Source: Chara braunii
Taxonomy: Eukaryota; Streptophyta; Charophyceae; Charales; Characeae
Assembly: GCA_003427395.1 (NCBI GenBank)
Contig: BFEA01000022.1
Coordinates: 1,643,371-1,707,370 of the forward strand
Length of the DNA: 64,000 bases
Reading direction: 5' to 3'
Part shown: piece by piece, positions 21,131 to 32,830 of the stretch
Layout of the letters: each line of letters opens with the position of its first letter
Numbering within the stretch: the stretch's first letter is position 1
The notes under the pieces: model-generated
Database searches by the model: none
The model's input: the letters and a program-made list of their open reading frames with translations, nothing else
Told to the model about the DNA's origin: nothing
Translations under genes and position numbers: made by a program

Positions 21131-22321
21131 CGCCACTGCCCCAACTATCGTGACATCCACGCGACCCTTCGAAGTGGCAAGACCGTCCCAAACTACTCTC
21201 TCAGGGACAACAGTCTTGTGTACTGGCACGGTTCACAGGGCACCAGAGAGGCCCGTATTTGCGTTCCCTCCACTGGACAGCTACGTGTCCGGGCAGTAGC
21301 AGAGTTCCATGACCAGGCAGCCGTCGGTCATATGGGCTTCCACAAGACGTTGGCTCGTGTGAGGCGCCTGTACGTTTGGCCGAAGCGCAAGGACTTTGTG
21401 AAGGACTACGTCGCAGAGTGTCTCACTTGTCACGAGGTGAACAGTGCGAACCACCTGCCTTATGGTTTGCTCCAACCTCTTCCTATCCCTAAGGGTCGTT
21501 GGCAGTCCATCTCGATGGACTTTATCGATCCTCTTCGTCCTCTAGCCCCTCGCGGTCATGATGCTATCCTGGTCGTCGTCGACCGCTTCACGAAGTGTGC
21601 ACGCTTTGTTCTGTGTCGCTATGCCATCAGTGCACGCAAGGTCGCCGACATCATGTTTGACCGAGTCCTGCGTGACCACGGCTTACCTCTGAGCATCATA
21701 TCCGACCGTGACCCGCGCTTTACCAGCCGATTCTGGCAACGACTCCACGAGGTGTACGATACTCAGCTCCGCTTCTCCTCGTCTTACCATCCCCAGACTG
21801 ATGGTCAGACTGAGATCACGAACAAAACTCTCGGAGACATCCTCCGAAAGATTGTTCGTGATGACCAGCAGTGGGATCTCCATTTTGCCCACACGGAGAT
21901 AGCCTACAACCACGCCGTCTCGCCAACCACGGGGATGTCGCCTTACTATTGCGACCTCGGCTATCACCCTCGTGTTCCCGCAGACTTCCTTCGACCGTCA
22001 CAGATGCACCCCGACACGAGTTGTCCCGCGCTGGATGATTGGGTTGCACACATGACATCGATCATGAAGACCGCATATGAGCACATAGCCGCTTCCCAGA
22101 CTCGCATGGCCACACGTGCGAACCGATCGAGGATGGATCANCCATTCAAAGTCGGTGATGATGTGCTTATCGACGCCCGCCACTTACAGCTTGAAGCGGA
22201 CATGCTTCGCAAGTTTCGGCGTCGCTTCTTTGGCCCATGCCGTATCCTCCAAGCCGTCGGTTCTGATACGGCATCTAGCCCGGTCAACTTCCGTGTGAAG
22301 CTGGCCGACTACCTACGCTAG
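21131..22321 (+). pseudogene. GyD integrase
   Basis: Resumes after the mitochondrial insert at [11 protein letters not shown]. The HHCC region is complete (EFHDQAAVGHMGFHKT and CLTCHEVN). The catalytic triad is present: SMDFIDPL, SDRDPRFTS and the Glu of GQTEITN. The core is open for about 400 codons with one N at 22141 and a stop at 22319-22321 just before the HDVSLLRPY linker. It would be close to full length without the insert. Confidence 0.9.
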
Positions 22322-22768
22322 CCTCGTGCGCACGATGTCTCGTTACTGCGTCCTTACCGTAGACCATGTGAGTGTTTTGTTGGACGACCATACGAGCGCC
22401 CTCCACCCATCATGGTGGACGACCACGAGGAGTTCCTCGTTTCAGACATCATTGTTCGCCGAGTCACCGACGACAACCCTCCCCATGTCGAGTATCTCGT
22501 ACGTTGGAAGGGTTACCCTGGTAAGGAGGCTACCTGGGAGCCCCTCGAGCACTTGCAGCACGCTTGCATGTTGGTGCGTGCCTATGACTGTGCTCGTCGT
22601 GCTAAGTCGACTGTTCCCCCTCAGCCCACTGACCCTCCTCCTTCTCCCTCCGCTGAGGAGACCGTTGAAGTCGAGCCTGCCCCTTCTGAGGCAGACTTTC
22701 AGCAGCAGCTAGATGCTTCTAAGCGTCCACAGCGCACTCGTCGTCGCCTTGCTCGATACGACGATTGA
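22322..22768 (+). pseudogene. GyD chromodomain tail
   Basis: After the stop, the frame continues to a clear chromodomain (22430-22590): EFLVSDIIVRR, then VEYLVRWKGYP and ATWEPLEHLQ, with the aromatic residues expected for a methyl-lysine cage. A Pro/Glu/Ser-rich tail ends at TGA 22766-22768. In chromoviruses this module directs integration to heterochromatin. It marks the end of the GyD coding region. Confidence 0.9.
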
Positions 22769-24099
22769 CTCTGACTTACCTTCCCACGTCTTTGACTTCT
22801 CAATACTCCATCCACATCAGTCTTGCTACTTCAGGTTGTCGACGTTGCGGTTCTTCCTCGACGACATTCCGGACTTCTCATCATGGACGTCATCGATAGC
22901 TTCATGGACTTCGTCACGATCAGCTCTGCCTACTTCAGACGTCGTCACTCTCTGACCACTTTACCCTGTACAGTACCCTGGTTGTGTCGCATGATGGTCT
23001 CCCTTCGCCGGGTTCCTCTGAGTTGGGCTCTCTCCCTTGGTATACGCATAGGCATCGGGGCCGTAGCGTTGCCCTGGCTTCCTAGCTTACGGATCTAGCT
23101 CAGACTTCCCTCACCTTATGAGTCATTTGCATGATTCCCTTACCCATCAGATTTTCTACCCTCTGCCGGCCCTCACGCCCTAGTTAGGCAGCCTCGCATG
23201 CTTCATCTAGGTGCGCCCAGTATACCAGGCTCCCTTGTTCCCTTGCATGGTTGACCGTCCATAGTGGTTACCCCTTTAGTCGAGCATTACCCGCCCTGAT
23301 GGTCTATCTATTAGGGTCATTGGTTCTGTTCGCTCCCAGTTCCCTACCCTCATTGATCCTGATGACATGTGTTCCCCCTGTCACTATGTGTGGATGCCCT
23401 TAGGAGTTATCGACCCGTAGGCTGCATTCACCACCCTCAGAGACCATCCCACCCTTTGGTTTGCGACACACTCCTCATGCGACTTATGGTTGACGTGCTG
23501 TTGCTTTGTTGCTCTCAGACTGAGGCTACTGCCTCTGATATTTCTAGGATTTAGTTGTTCTGCTTTTGCTGTTCTTAGGACTTATACACTAGTCAGTTGT
23601 TTCCAGACTGAGGCTACTGCCTCCAACATTCTAGGACCTAGTTGTCATTACTTCTTGCTTTCCTAGGACATGTATGCTAGTTAGTTGCTTTTGCTTTCAC
23701 TTCGGTTGTTAGTTGTGACATTGTTGTTTTTGTGACATTTTTTATTCTAGGTTGCATCACATGGACTCAGCATGGAGCTTGCTCCGCATCCTAGACTACT
23801 CAGGTTTTCTTTTTCTTTGGTAGAATTCCGCTTCTTTGCGGAAGCGTGCTTGTATCTAGGAGATCCATCAGAGGTCGAGGATCGTGTAGCGGACCTCTGG
23901 TTGGCCTGTGAGACCAGCCCCTTGGCCTGTTCTCACAGGCCTGTGTTGTGTTCGGGGCAGTCCAGTGCAGGCCGGTACCTCGGTCGGTACCAGCCAGTCC
24001 AGTCCGCTAGGGTATACCCCAATTGTTGTCTATTTTTCAATCATATTGCGTTCGCACAGTTTGGAGTACGTGCGTTGGAGTCTGGCGTGGGAGTTGCGC
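22769..24099. other. Probable GyD 3' region and unassigned sequence
   Basis: No gene. TGAGGCTACTGCCTC occurs twice (about 23520 and 23611) inside a partial tandem repeat of roughly 90 bp extending to 23690. It may be LTR or 3' UTR of GyD, but no matching copy was found upstream. Confidence 0.35.
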
Positions 24100-25870
24100 T
24101 ATGCCATCTCGCTCCCCCTTCTTCCTCCATCTCCATCTCTATCTCTGGCGGAGCACCACACCTGGTGGGTCCGCCACAGGAAGAAAGAGACGTGTTTATT
24201 GCGAGACTGGCCACTGTTACAAACCAGAAAGAAAGGGACCTAATGCTTGAGGAAAAGCGTGCAGAGCTGCATAGTAAAATGTTAGCAGCAAAGCGGCAAG
24301 AACTTGATGAGAGGAAAAGGTTGCAAGCAAAGGGTGCAAGATTGCAGAGAGAGTTGCAAGAGCAAAAAGATAAACAGATTGCAACCGACGAGAAGCTTGC
24401 CCTTCTAACAGAAACAGTCCTTCATACCAAACAAGAGGTAGCAGCAATGAACCGAACCTTGCAAAAAGTGGAAACACACCAATACGAGTTTGAAGGAATT
24501 TGGAATACCTTTCTACAAATATCCGCCAAAGATGTTGATCAGCATATTCAATCATATATTCAGAAATTAGATGATCACATCAACCAAACCTTTACTCCCG
24601 CCGTGATTGATAAGATAGTTCGGGGCAGCGGTGGCAGAGGAGGAGATGGAGACGAAGATGGGGGAGATGGTGACAGGAAAGGAAAGTGAGTGTTGCGGGA
24701 AAATAAAGACACTGATGTAAGAAAAATAAAGTTTAGAGTGTCGTGGACATACACTAGAAGTCAGCGCATACCTTATTGGGATAGAGTTCTGATGGCCACT
24801 TCATGCATGGTCAGCGATGCGATGAGCTTCGCTATATCGTTGCAAAAGGAAGCTAACTGCGATACTATGATTGCATAATCACAACAAACTAGAATTGAAG
24901 ACTTCTTTAAAGCTGTCAGAGAACGATTTGAAGACAAGAATCTGGCTCGTCGGATAGAAATGCTAATTTTAAATATCGCAGATCGGAAATGGAAGAGTGC
25001 ATCTGCACTCAAGGCGACGATGGATGAACTCTTGCAATGCGCAAAACATGGGCTAACTCCTACACAAATCCTCAACAACTTCGCAAGGGCACTTCCTGAC
25101 CCTCTCCGTACTCAACTTTATCCCCGCACGAAGGAAGAGGGGATGACGTACAAGAAGTTCAGCAAGATCGCTATAAATCGTGCTGGCTTCTTGGCTGAAG
25201 CTAATTACTGCCATTATTGGAAAGATTTGCAAGCGGGAAAGAAGTGGCAGAACCGCACAATTTCAGGGAATATACCTGGGAAAGACAACCTCCTTCTGAC
25301 CTTTGAAGAAGGAGGTGTCGAAACTCTTTCCTATGACCAAATAGATTATGGTTTGGATGGAGGACCCAACGACACGGTAGTTTAGGAGGGGGAGTACGCG
25401 GTCGTTGCAGCCCGCGGGGGAGGGCGACAAGGAAAAGGACGTGGCCGAGGAAGAGGAGGCCGCGGACGTGGTGGAAGAGGACCCGGTACCCAGAGGGGGG
25501 GGGGCGAAGGTAGCTACTACGTGGGTGGAAGGGGCAAGGGTCCCTCGCAAGGTGGTCGTGGTTCGTACTCCACCTGGGGAAGAGGAAGAGGCGCATGGTA
25601 TGGTACGTGGGACAAACTATATCCACCCCGTCCAGGTTTGCCCGAAGGGGAGCCTTGAAAGAAATTGGGGATTACAAAGAAAGTTTGGTAGGATAGGAAG
25701 GCTGTCGACCAATGCCTCAAGTGTGGTGACACCAACCACATCGTTCCCTTCTGTCCCGATTATAAACAACCAAAAGGGGACAACCAGTAGGGGTTTCAGT
25801 TGCCTCTACGGGAACTTCGGATGTAGAAAGAAAGACATCCTCCCATCCGAAGGTTCCGCTGGCAGAAACT
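24100..25870 (+). pseudogene. GyA gag
   Basis: A charged coiled coil spans about 24180-24480, followed by a helical stretch (FEGIWNTFLQISAKD) and a Gly/Asp/Arg-rich end at 24686. Another frame then covers the capsid (RIEDFFKAVRERF, FARALPDPLRTQLYP), with stops at 24879 and 25384. A third frame carries an RGG-like Gly/Arg-rich segment and a complete CCHC knuckle (CLKCGDTNHIVPFC) near 25713-25754. All gag parts are present but spread over three frames. Confidence 0.75.
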
Positions 25871-25919
25871 GAAGAGGAAGTCAGTCCCCATCTAGTACAT
25901 TGTCCAGAGGTAGTAAGTG

Positions 25920-26423
25920 TGTGCACCTCTCTAGGTGGATCCCTTGCTGGCATGGGTGATGGGTTGGCCGCTCGTCACCAAGCGTGGACTGAGATGAAGA
26001 AACGTAAAGGACAGTTAATAATTGCAGATCTCGAAGTGAATAAAGTACGAGTTGGAGGAATGATAGATAGTGGATCAACTCGCAGCTATATAAGCAAGAA
26101 AGGGTTGAAGAAGTTGCGTCTTGGGCTTAAGGTTTAACATTTAGATGAGCCCGTAATGAGTAAACTAGCTAATAGTACTAAAACTGTAATGGATAGAAAT
26201 GTTAAAGGGGTCAAGATATACTTCCGGCTTGAAACAGAGGGGAAGGTGGAACGCGTCTCTCTTGGTGGAAGATAATCTCCCTTTTGACATTCTTTCAGGC
26301 ATAGATTGTGGTGAAGCTGCAGATGCGGACATAAAGTTAAGGGACCATGAGTGCTGGCTTCCAAGTCCACAAGGTGGGAAAAACAAAATCCGCTTGTTTC
26401 ATGAATCAGGGAAATAAAGAAGC
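25920..26423 (+). pseudogene. GyA protease
   Basis: The active site reads MIDSGSTRSYIS, with an intact D-S-G turn near 26068. A TAA at 26136-26138 splits the domain. After a frame change near 26190 the second half reads VEDNLPFDILSGID. It is a retropepsin-like aspartic protease that would process the gag-pol product. It cannot be made as one chain here. Confidence 0.8.
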
Positions 26424-28005
26424 TTGGCTCATTGTTGTATGAGTGCCCCCGTGTTCGCCCGCCATGTAAGGAAATATAATCTATATGATCAAGTGTTTGT
26501 TGCATATGTGCGCCCAGTTAAAGAGGGTGAAGTTAAGGAAGAGGCTAACCCCCCAGAAGTCGAAAGGATTCTGAAAGAATTCGCAGATGTGGCAGAGGCC
26601 TCATGCAGTATAGTTGACAAACCTATTAAACATCGCATTGAGATCATCCCAGGAAGTCAGATTCCTAAAGGGGCTATCTATAGAATGTCAACGAAAAAGT
26701 TGGATGAACTGCGAACCCAGCTTGATGAATTGCTGGAAAAGGGGTGGATAAGACCTAGCTCCTCGCCCTATGGTGCGCTGGTGTTTTTCGTGCCAAAGAA
26801 AGATGGCGGTGTATGCATGTGTATAGATTATAGAAGACTTAATGAAATCACTGTAAAGAATGCTGAGCCATTACCAAGGATTGACGATCTTTTGGATAGA
26901 GTTCAGGGTTGCAAGTACTTCACTAAGATTGATCTGAAGTCTGGCTACCATCAGATTGAGGTAGAGCCAGAGGACCAGTATAAGACTGTCGTTCGAACAA
27001 GGTACGGACACTATGAGTTCATTCTGTTGCCCTTCGGTCTTACTAATGCACCTGCAACCTTCCAAAGAACAATAAATGAGCTTTTTCGTCAATGGCTTGA
27101 CAAATTTGTTGTTGTCTATCTTGATGATCTTCTGATTTTTAGTAAGAATTTGAATGAACATTGCGAGCACCTTCGACTTGTGCTAAATAAATTGCGTGAG
27201 GCAAAATTGAAGTTGAACCCAAAGAAGTGTGATTGGGAAAGCGTCAGGTTTTGTGTTTGGGGCATGTGCTTGATGGTGATGGTATCAAACTGGAAGATAC
27301 AAAAATTGCAGCAATACGCGATCGGCCTAACCCCCTCACTTTGACGGAGTTGCGGTCGTTCCTTGGGCTAACCAACTATTATCGGAAGTTCGTTAGACAC
27401 TTCACGATAATCGTTGCGCCCCTTCGGAGATTGCTCAAGAAAGAAACAATCTGGAAGTGGGATTCAGACTGTATGACTTCATTTAAACGGCTGAAGAAAT
27501 GTTTGATTAACTATCCGGTTTGGAAAGTTGCGGATCCTTCTTTGCCCTTTGTCGTCACAACTGACGCCAGTCAATACGGATAGGTGTTGTACTCCAACAG
27601 GACGATGGAAATGGATACAGGCTTGTTGAGTTTATGTCCCGACGACTGCCTAATGAGAAGGTTGCCGCTTCTACGTATGAAAGAGAGTTGTTTGCTCTCC
27701 GAGAAGCTCTAGATCACTGACGACACTATCTCTTAGGACGCCACTTCAAAGTGTACTCGGATCACGAGACACTTCGCTGGCTGACACCTAAGTTGACTAG
27801 GTGGGCCGCCGAGATTGATCAGTATGATTTTGAGCTAAAGTTAGTTAAGGGTAAGTACAACGTTGTTGCTGATGCGCTAAGTCGAAGATCTGATTTTTTC
27901 GGTGCCATTGTAACATATCTAGATGTAGGCACCGATCTGCAAGAGAAAATTAAAAGTGTGTATTCCACATATCCAGTTTACGGCGCGATGATTAAGAGTA
28001 TATAA
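26424..28005 (+). pseudogene. GyA reverse transcriptase and RNase H
   Basis: RT is open from 26424 to about 27230: [44 protein letters not shown] and YLDDLLIFS. A frameshift near 27235 moves to the frame with CLGHVLDGDG and FLGLTNYYRKF. RNase H starts at VVTTDASQYG and shifts again at 27583. It then continues with the Glu of YERELFALREA, a TGA at 27718-27720 in place of Trp, and [10 protein letters not shown]. It ends at a TAA (28003) where GyB has Lys. Confidence 0.9.
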
Positions 28006-29353
28006 GAAGCGCCTCAAGAGTTTTCTAACTATCGTATTACACAGGGATTGTTGTTTGAAAGAACAAATGTGCACGACACGGAAGGCCATTTTGGATGGCA
28101 AAAGACTTATGCGAATCTTTTGCGTTCCGACACTTGGCGTCGCATAAAACCCGATTGCATTGCGTATGTGCAAGGTTGTCAAGTGTGCCAACGAAATAAG
28201 AGCACCACTCAGCCTCCCCTTGATCTACTGAAGCCTCTGCCAATTCCAACAGGTCCAGGAGACTCTGTGTCCATTGACTTTATGGACACCAAGGTAAAAA
28301 GCAGGAATGGAAAGACGCAAGGCATGATCATCGTTGACAGGTTCAGTAAGTATACTGTATTCGTAGCATTGCCAGCGGAAGCAAAAACAGAATTAGTAAT
28401 CCGGGAATTCTTTAACCATTGGGTGAAGGATTATGCACATCCCTTATCGATTGTAAGTGACAGAGATTCACGGTTCACGAGTGAACAATGGCAGCAATTA
28501 ATGAACGTCTATGGCTTAAAATTGACTATGTCATCAGGTAGACATCTTGAGACAAACGGCCAGACTGAGGAAGTGAACAAGATTTTGTAGCAAACGTTGC
28601 GTATGTACATACGTCCCGACCAGATTGATTGGGATGAGCATTTGCCCAAAGTTGCTAGTGCCTATAACAACTTTGTTCACCTGTCTACATGCAAAACTCC
28701 GATGGAGCTGCATTTGGGATGGCAACCACATAGACCTATTGATCGCCTGAATCCGGATCAAGCACATAAGCTTCCACTAGGAACAAGAGAGTTTGCGATA
28801 CAGTATCAGAAAGATATTGAAAAGGTGAAGGAAAATATAGTAAAGGCGTAACATCAGATGATCGAACAAGCAAATAAGCACAAAAGACCTTCTCAATTTG
28901 TTGTAGGTGATTTGGTATGGGTTAAATCTAGAGAGTTTGCTCCTGAAGAGAACATCTCTCAGAAGTTACTACCCGCCTACAGAGGACCTTGGCAAGTCCT
29001 TAATGTGATTGGAGATGTGGACGGACCTTCTTATGTGATTGAGATTCCTCTACATTTGCATGCGTATCCAGTATTCCACGCCTCAAAGCTCTTACCTTGC
29101 GTGACAAATGAGTTGTTTCCAAGTCGCAGATCGGCGATACCTCCTAGTATGGATGGGAAATATGATGTGGACAAGATTGTTGTTGAAAGCACTCTCCAAA
29201 CTGGACGTAGAGGCAGACCCCAGCGACAATGTAAAGTACGGTTTATCAAGTGAAGATCGCTGGTTCACAAGAGAAGAATTAATTGAGTCTGCGCCTCATA
29301 TTGTATCTGCTTATGAAAGAGCAAGAAGAGGAATAAACATAATAGACAGATGA
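28006..29353 (+). pseudogene. GyA integrase with chromodomain-like tail
   Basis: Zinc-binding part: HDTEGHFGWQKT and CQVCQRNK. Compared with GyB, the first 30 or so residues of the domain are partly missing near 28060. Catalytic motifs SIDFMDTK, SDRDSRFTS and the Glu of GQTEE are all present. Stops at 28588-28590 and 28849-28851 break the frame. The C-terminal part shows GDLVWVKSREFAPEENIS and RGPWQVL, and after a frameshift near 29230 EDRWFTREELIESAP. Confidence 0.88.
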
Positions 29354-29393
29354 AGGTTTTTCTCAGAGGACTTCGAAACTAGGCCGGCGAGAG

Positions 29394-30517
29394 TAAAAAG
29401 GCCTTTACCCGATTCAGACCCTAAATTACGAATGCAGCATAGTGGGGTCACTTGGCCAGAGCCCAACTCGTGAAAAGGAGATCAAAAGGCATGTTCTCTG
29501 GGTCAAAAGTCACATCCTAACTAAAGCAAAAGTCATGTCAAAGGTCACGTTTGTGCCCCTGGACGAACAGTTGCAGTATTCAAATGTGGGAGTCACATCT
29601 GTTCATCCAGGGGGTGTGCAGGATCTATCTGCTCATGCAGGAGATGTGTCTGTTCGTACTGCATGTGTGTCTGTTTGTACTGCATGTGTGTCTGCTCGAG
29701 CAGTAGGTGTGCCTGTTCAAAAGGAGTCAAAGAGATAAAGTCCCAGTCAGGATTCAAGTCAAACGATGAGTCTAGGTACAGACTGAAAGTCCGAAATTAA
29801 GGCCTGAAGGCCGCAACATCAGTGACCCCTGAGGAAAAGGATTTGGGACAGACTCCACAGAGGCGGGGACTGGGAAAGGACCCAAGACAGACTGAATTCA
29901 GACCTCGCAAGGGGAGGCCAGCACTATAAAGAACGAGGCAACCTCCCCCACAAGGCAGATTTCCCATGGGCATTGATGCGTGGAAGTGCTGAGGCACTTA
30001 TGCGCTATAGTGCAGGGAGAAGCGCTGGCTGGGCGCTGGCTGCAGGGAAGCCATAGCTGCGCCAGTTTGTGTTAGTAGTGGTAGGAGGATTAGTAGTAGG
30101 ATATCAGTGAGTTGCATTCAGAGTAGATTCTCATAGACAGGGAGTGTGCATGCATGGTGAGACAAGGGAACCAGGACAAAGGTCTTGAGAGAGAAGGGAG
30201 AGAGAGAAAAGACAGGTTAGGATGTTGGATTGGGTGGATACTTACCTGTTGGCGCCATATTTGTGATCTGGGGCAGACGCTGGCTGAGCCAGGCCCTGTG
30301 TGTATGATCGAAGGAGGGAGAGACTTGTATTCTGTGGGCGCAGAACTCTTAAGCTCGAGATACTCTTGTATAATGTGATTTTGATATTATAAGCTGCACT
30401 ATCTGGTTCTCATCTCATCTCGACTTGGCTCTGTGTGAAGCTACTCAATCTCTGTGATGACATTTGTGCATGCGAAATGATACACTCGAGCAAGTGTGAA
30501 CAGTCAGGTTCCTTGCA
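29394..30517 (+). repeat. GyA 3' LTR
   Basis: Preceded by the purine tract GGCCGGCGAGAG. It matches 5567-6547 throughout except for an extra 161-bp block (30155-30315) and small indels. It ends CCTTGCA, followed by ATCA. Confidence 0.8.
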
Positions 30518-30521
30518 ATCA

Positions 30522-30686
30522 CTAGGTTGTCGTCCTTACTGGAGTTTCGTTGTGCCATTTCCTCCAGATCAATTTGTTATCTGCCACTGTTGCAATCTTT
30601 CCTTGTAGAAGCCAGTCTCTCATGAAAGAACGTCTCTTAGCCTTTCTGGTCTGACTTTCGTTGTTGATGTCACCTCCCTTCATCTG
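30522..30686 (-). pseudogene. LINE ORF2 C-terminal end
   Basis: On the minus strand a frame from 30686 reads SFMRDWLLQGKIAT and DNKLIWRKWHNE and ends at a TAG near 30523. It lies exactly between the GyB 5' border and the GyA 3' border. The preceding LINE codons lie at 40616 onward, beyond GyB, and the 3' UTR lies at 5566 downward, beyond GyA. That it is the end of the same LINE is inferred from the flanking duplications. Confidence 0.65.
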
Positions 30687-31555
30687 TGAAATGGTTTTCA
30701 CCTTTGCAGAAGCAGATGCAGATCCCAGGGTTCAATCCCTAGACCTTACCTGCACCCGTGTACAGTATCGAGTAGACCCCTGTGTGCTTTGAGCCCATGA
30801 CCTGTGTTTTAGTGGTGACTGTTCTTTGTCGTAGGTCTCTGTAGCTGTAGGGATTCAATCGGTAGATCTGTCAAGTAGGGGTTACAGTTGTGTAGAGGTC
30901 GAAACTGCTAGGCTAGAGGTCTGTAGGCAAGTCGTAAGTTCAACTGCGTTGAGTCGGCAGTGCAACCCCGTGCAGTCAATGGTACCGGTCCCAGTCACAC
31001 TCAGTTCAGTCAAGCAAGTACCGTGTGGGACTGTGTGCACCAAGGGCCTGGTGGAAAGGGCAGACCAGCGACTCACAAAAGTATAAATCAAGAGGCAGCG
31101 TCCAGCCATTCACTCATTCTGTGGTGATCCTTGAGGAAGCGCTGCCAGTGCGCCTTGTGCTAGGTGGTTTGCAGGAAGCCCGAAGTTGAAGTGGGCAGTT
31201 GTCAAGATAGAGCGGACATAGCCGCTTGTAGTGCTGCGTAGGGGGCAGCCATAGCTGCGATAGGAAGTGAAGTGTCTAGTGTGTGGCTATTCATGTACAG
31301 TGAGAGAGTGCGTGCGCGTAGGATATCTAGGGAGATCGCCTGTGAGGTTTGTGCGTGCGTAAGCAGTGGGAGTACGGGTTGGTTGTAAGAGAGAGAGTTG
31401 GGCGCTTGGTCGCCATAGAAAATCTGAAGCGATTTTGTATCGGAGCTGTGTTCTCGCCTGTAATATCTCTGAGCTTTGTGTGGGCGCCTAGCGCCAGAGT
31501 GTTTTGCCATCTGTTTGCATGCATACGAAGTAAGAAGAAAGTGAGTCTGATTGCA
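30687..31555 (+). repeat. GyB 5' LTR
   Basis: 869 bp, aligned end to end with 39743-40615 with scattered substitutions and a few small indels. TG..CA termini. Confidence 0.93.
31082..31087 (+). promoter_or_regulatory. TATA box candidate of the GyB LTR
   Basis: AGTATAAATCAAGAGG in the LTR, conserved at 40138-40143 in the 3' LTR. About 395 bp from the LTR start. Function inferred. Confidence 0.5.
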
Positions 31556-31556
31556 T

Positions 31557-31568
31557 TGGTATCAGAGC
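31557..31568 (+). other. GyB primer-binding site (tRNA-iMet)
   Basis: TGGTATCAGAGC, the exact sequence expected for priming by initiator-Met tRNA, one base after the LTR end. Confidence 0.92.
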
Positions 31569-31691
31569 AGGTTCCCATTGTTCCATGCGCGAAGGTTGCC
31601 AGGAAGAAGAAGCGTCAGCAGGGCACCAAGTCAGCAACATCGAAGGAGGAATATCATAGCTGCGCCGCTGTACCTGCACAATAGAATAACG

Positions 31692-31694
<3 letters not shown>

Positions 31695-31738
<44 letters not shown>
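31695..31738. repeat. (GA)n microsatellite in GyB leader
   Basis: GA repeat in the untranslated leader between primer site and gag. Confidence 0.95.
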
Positions 31739-31741
<3 letters not shown>

Positions 31742-32026
31742 GCGATACAAGATTGGTTGTCCACAGAGGGACAAGGCGGCCATAACCGCTGAGCTCGAAC
31801 ATCGAGAAAGAAGACACAGAGAAAGAAGATAAAGTCGAAGAGGAGAGATATCATAGCTGAGGTGGAGGAGGAAGGAGAGACAAAGAAGGGAGAAAGAGAA
31901 ACTATACTCGGGGGTGAAGAAGATAGAGACGAGGGATGAGAAAGAAGCCATAGCCGAGGGTGAAGGAGGAGGAAGAAGAAGGAAGGTGAAGGGAAGTGGA
32001 AGGAGGGTTGGCAGCCATAGCCAATG

Positions 32027-32236
32027 TTGACCGAGGTGCTGACCAATGTTGACCAGGCCTTTACCGAAGTTGACCAAGTGCTTTTCAGCGCTGACCGGGT
32101 TGCATGCTGGTGTTGACCGAGAAGTTAATCGAAGCGTTGAACCGCGTTGACCAAGGAGTTGACCGATACGTTGACTAGCGTTGACTAAGGTGTTGACCAG
32201 GGCGTTGACTGGAGCTGTTGACCACGAAGTTTGACC
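32027..32236 (+). promoter_or_regulatory. Array of TTGACC/T (W-box-like) motifs
   Basis: Twelve TTGAC[C/T] hexamers, all on the plus strand, occur in about 210 bp, with two further TGACC cores between them and one more TTGACC at 32399. TTGAC[C/T] is the W-box core bound by WRKY factors. Spacing is irregular, about 10-25 bp. The array sits in the GyB leader, downstream of the 5' LTR and upstream of gag. A degenerate tandem repeat without regulatory role is the alternative. Confidence 0.55.
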
Positions 32237-32830
32237 AAGCTGGAGATTGGTATACTATCGGCAAGCCTTCAGCCTATCCCCTCGCCCTATGGATGCACAT
32301 ATACCCCATGGTACTTGCTGAGTCAGTCTGTCTCTTCTTTCTGCATTGAGTCTCTTTTGTTCAGGTGATAGAACTCTGTGAATGAGGTCATAGAGCTGCG
32401 TTGACCAAACCCACACGGGTTGAGTAGGGCTAAAGGTCGTGTCTGATGACTGACGGACCCGGAGTACAAACCCTCCCAAGGACCGGTACAGACCGGCGGG
32501 CTGCTCAGTGTGGCACGGTAGGCCCAAAATCCAAGTTGTGGGCTGCACAACCAGCTGTCTACGTCTTGAGAGGACTTGCTGATTACGTCGTCCTATTTAC
32601 GACGTTAAATAATTCCTGAGGAGTTACGGGGGATCTCCTTAAATGCCTCTTGATGAGCAGTAAGTCCTGTAGTGACAGCCTGTAAGTAGAGTCAGGCTAG
32701 AGACCATAGCTGACAGGGTCCTCCAAGGATTTTGTGGTCCTTAGTAAGTCCGTCATTAAGTTAAGTCAATCAGGGGGTGAGAGTCTAAGTGGTGAGGAGT
32801 GGAACTGTCACTGGTTGTACACCTATCACC

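Larger units (their letters stand above)
18787..22768 (+). mobile_element. GyD: 5'-truncated chromodomain gypsy element
   Basis: A pol region with RT, RNase H, integrase and a canonical chromodomain in order, but no gag and no protease active site. It belongs to a different lineage from GyA/B/C: RT reads YLDDIMVYS and the tail is a true chromodomain. It is interrupted at 20765-21130 by mitochondrial DNA. LTRs were not identified; 22769-23764 may include its 3' end. Confidence 0.85.
5567..30517 (+). mobile_element. GyA: Ty3/gypsy element with nested insertions
   Basis: The LTRs at 5567-6547 and 29394-30517 are near-identical over long blocks, and ATCA lies immediately outside both (5563-5566 and 30518-30521). 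A primer-binding site follows the left LTR and a purine-rich tract precedes the right one. The gag, protease, RT, RNase H and integrase remnants lie at 24.1-29.4 kb in plus orientation. The roughly 16 kb between 7.9 and 24 kb holds the reversed GyC element, the GyD element and unassigned DNA, which I read as later insertions. A four-base duplication could arise by chance, so the pairing rests on both the LTR match and the TSD. Confidence 0.7.

Noticed and set aside
31432-31452. Second primer-binding site (TATCGGAGC) in GyB
   Set aside because: It lies inside the LTR about 110 bp before the true LTR end and lacks the leading TGG. It recurs in the 3' LTR in altered form.
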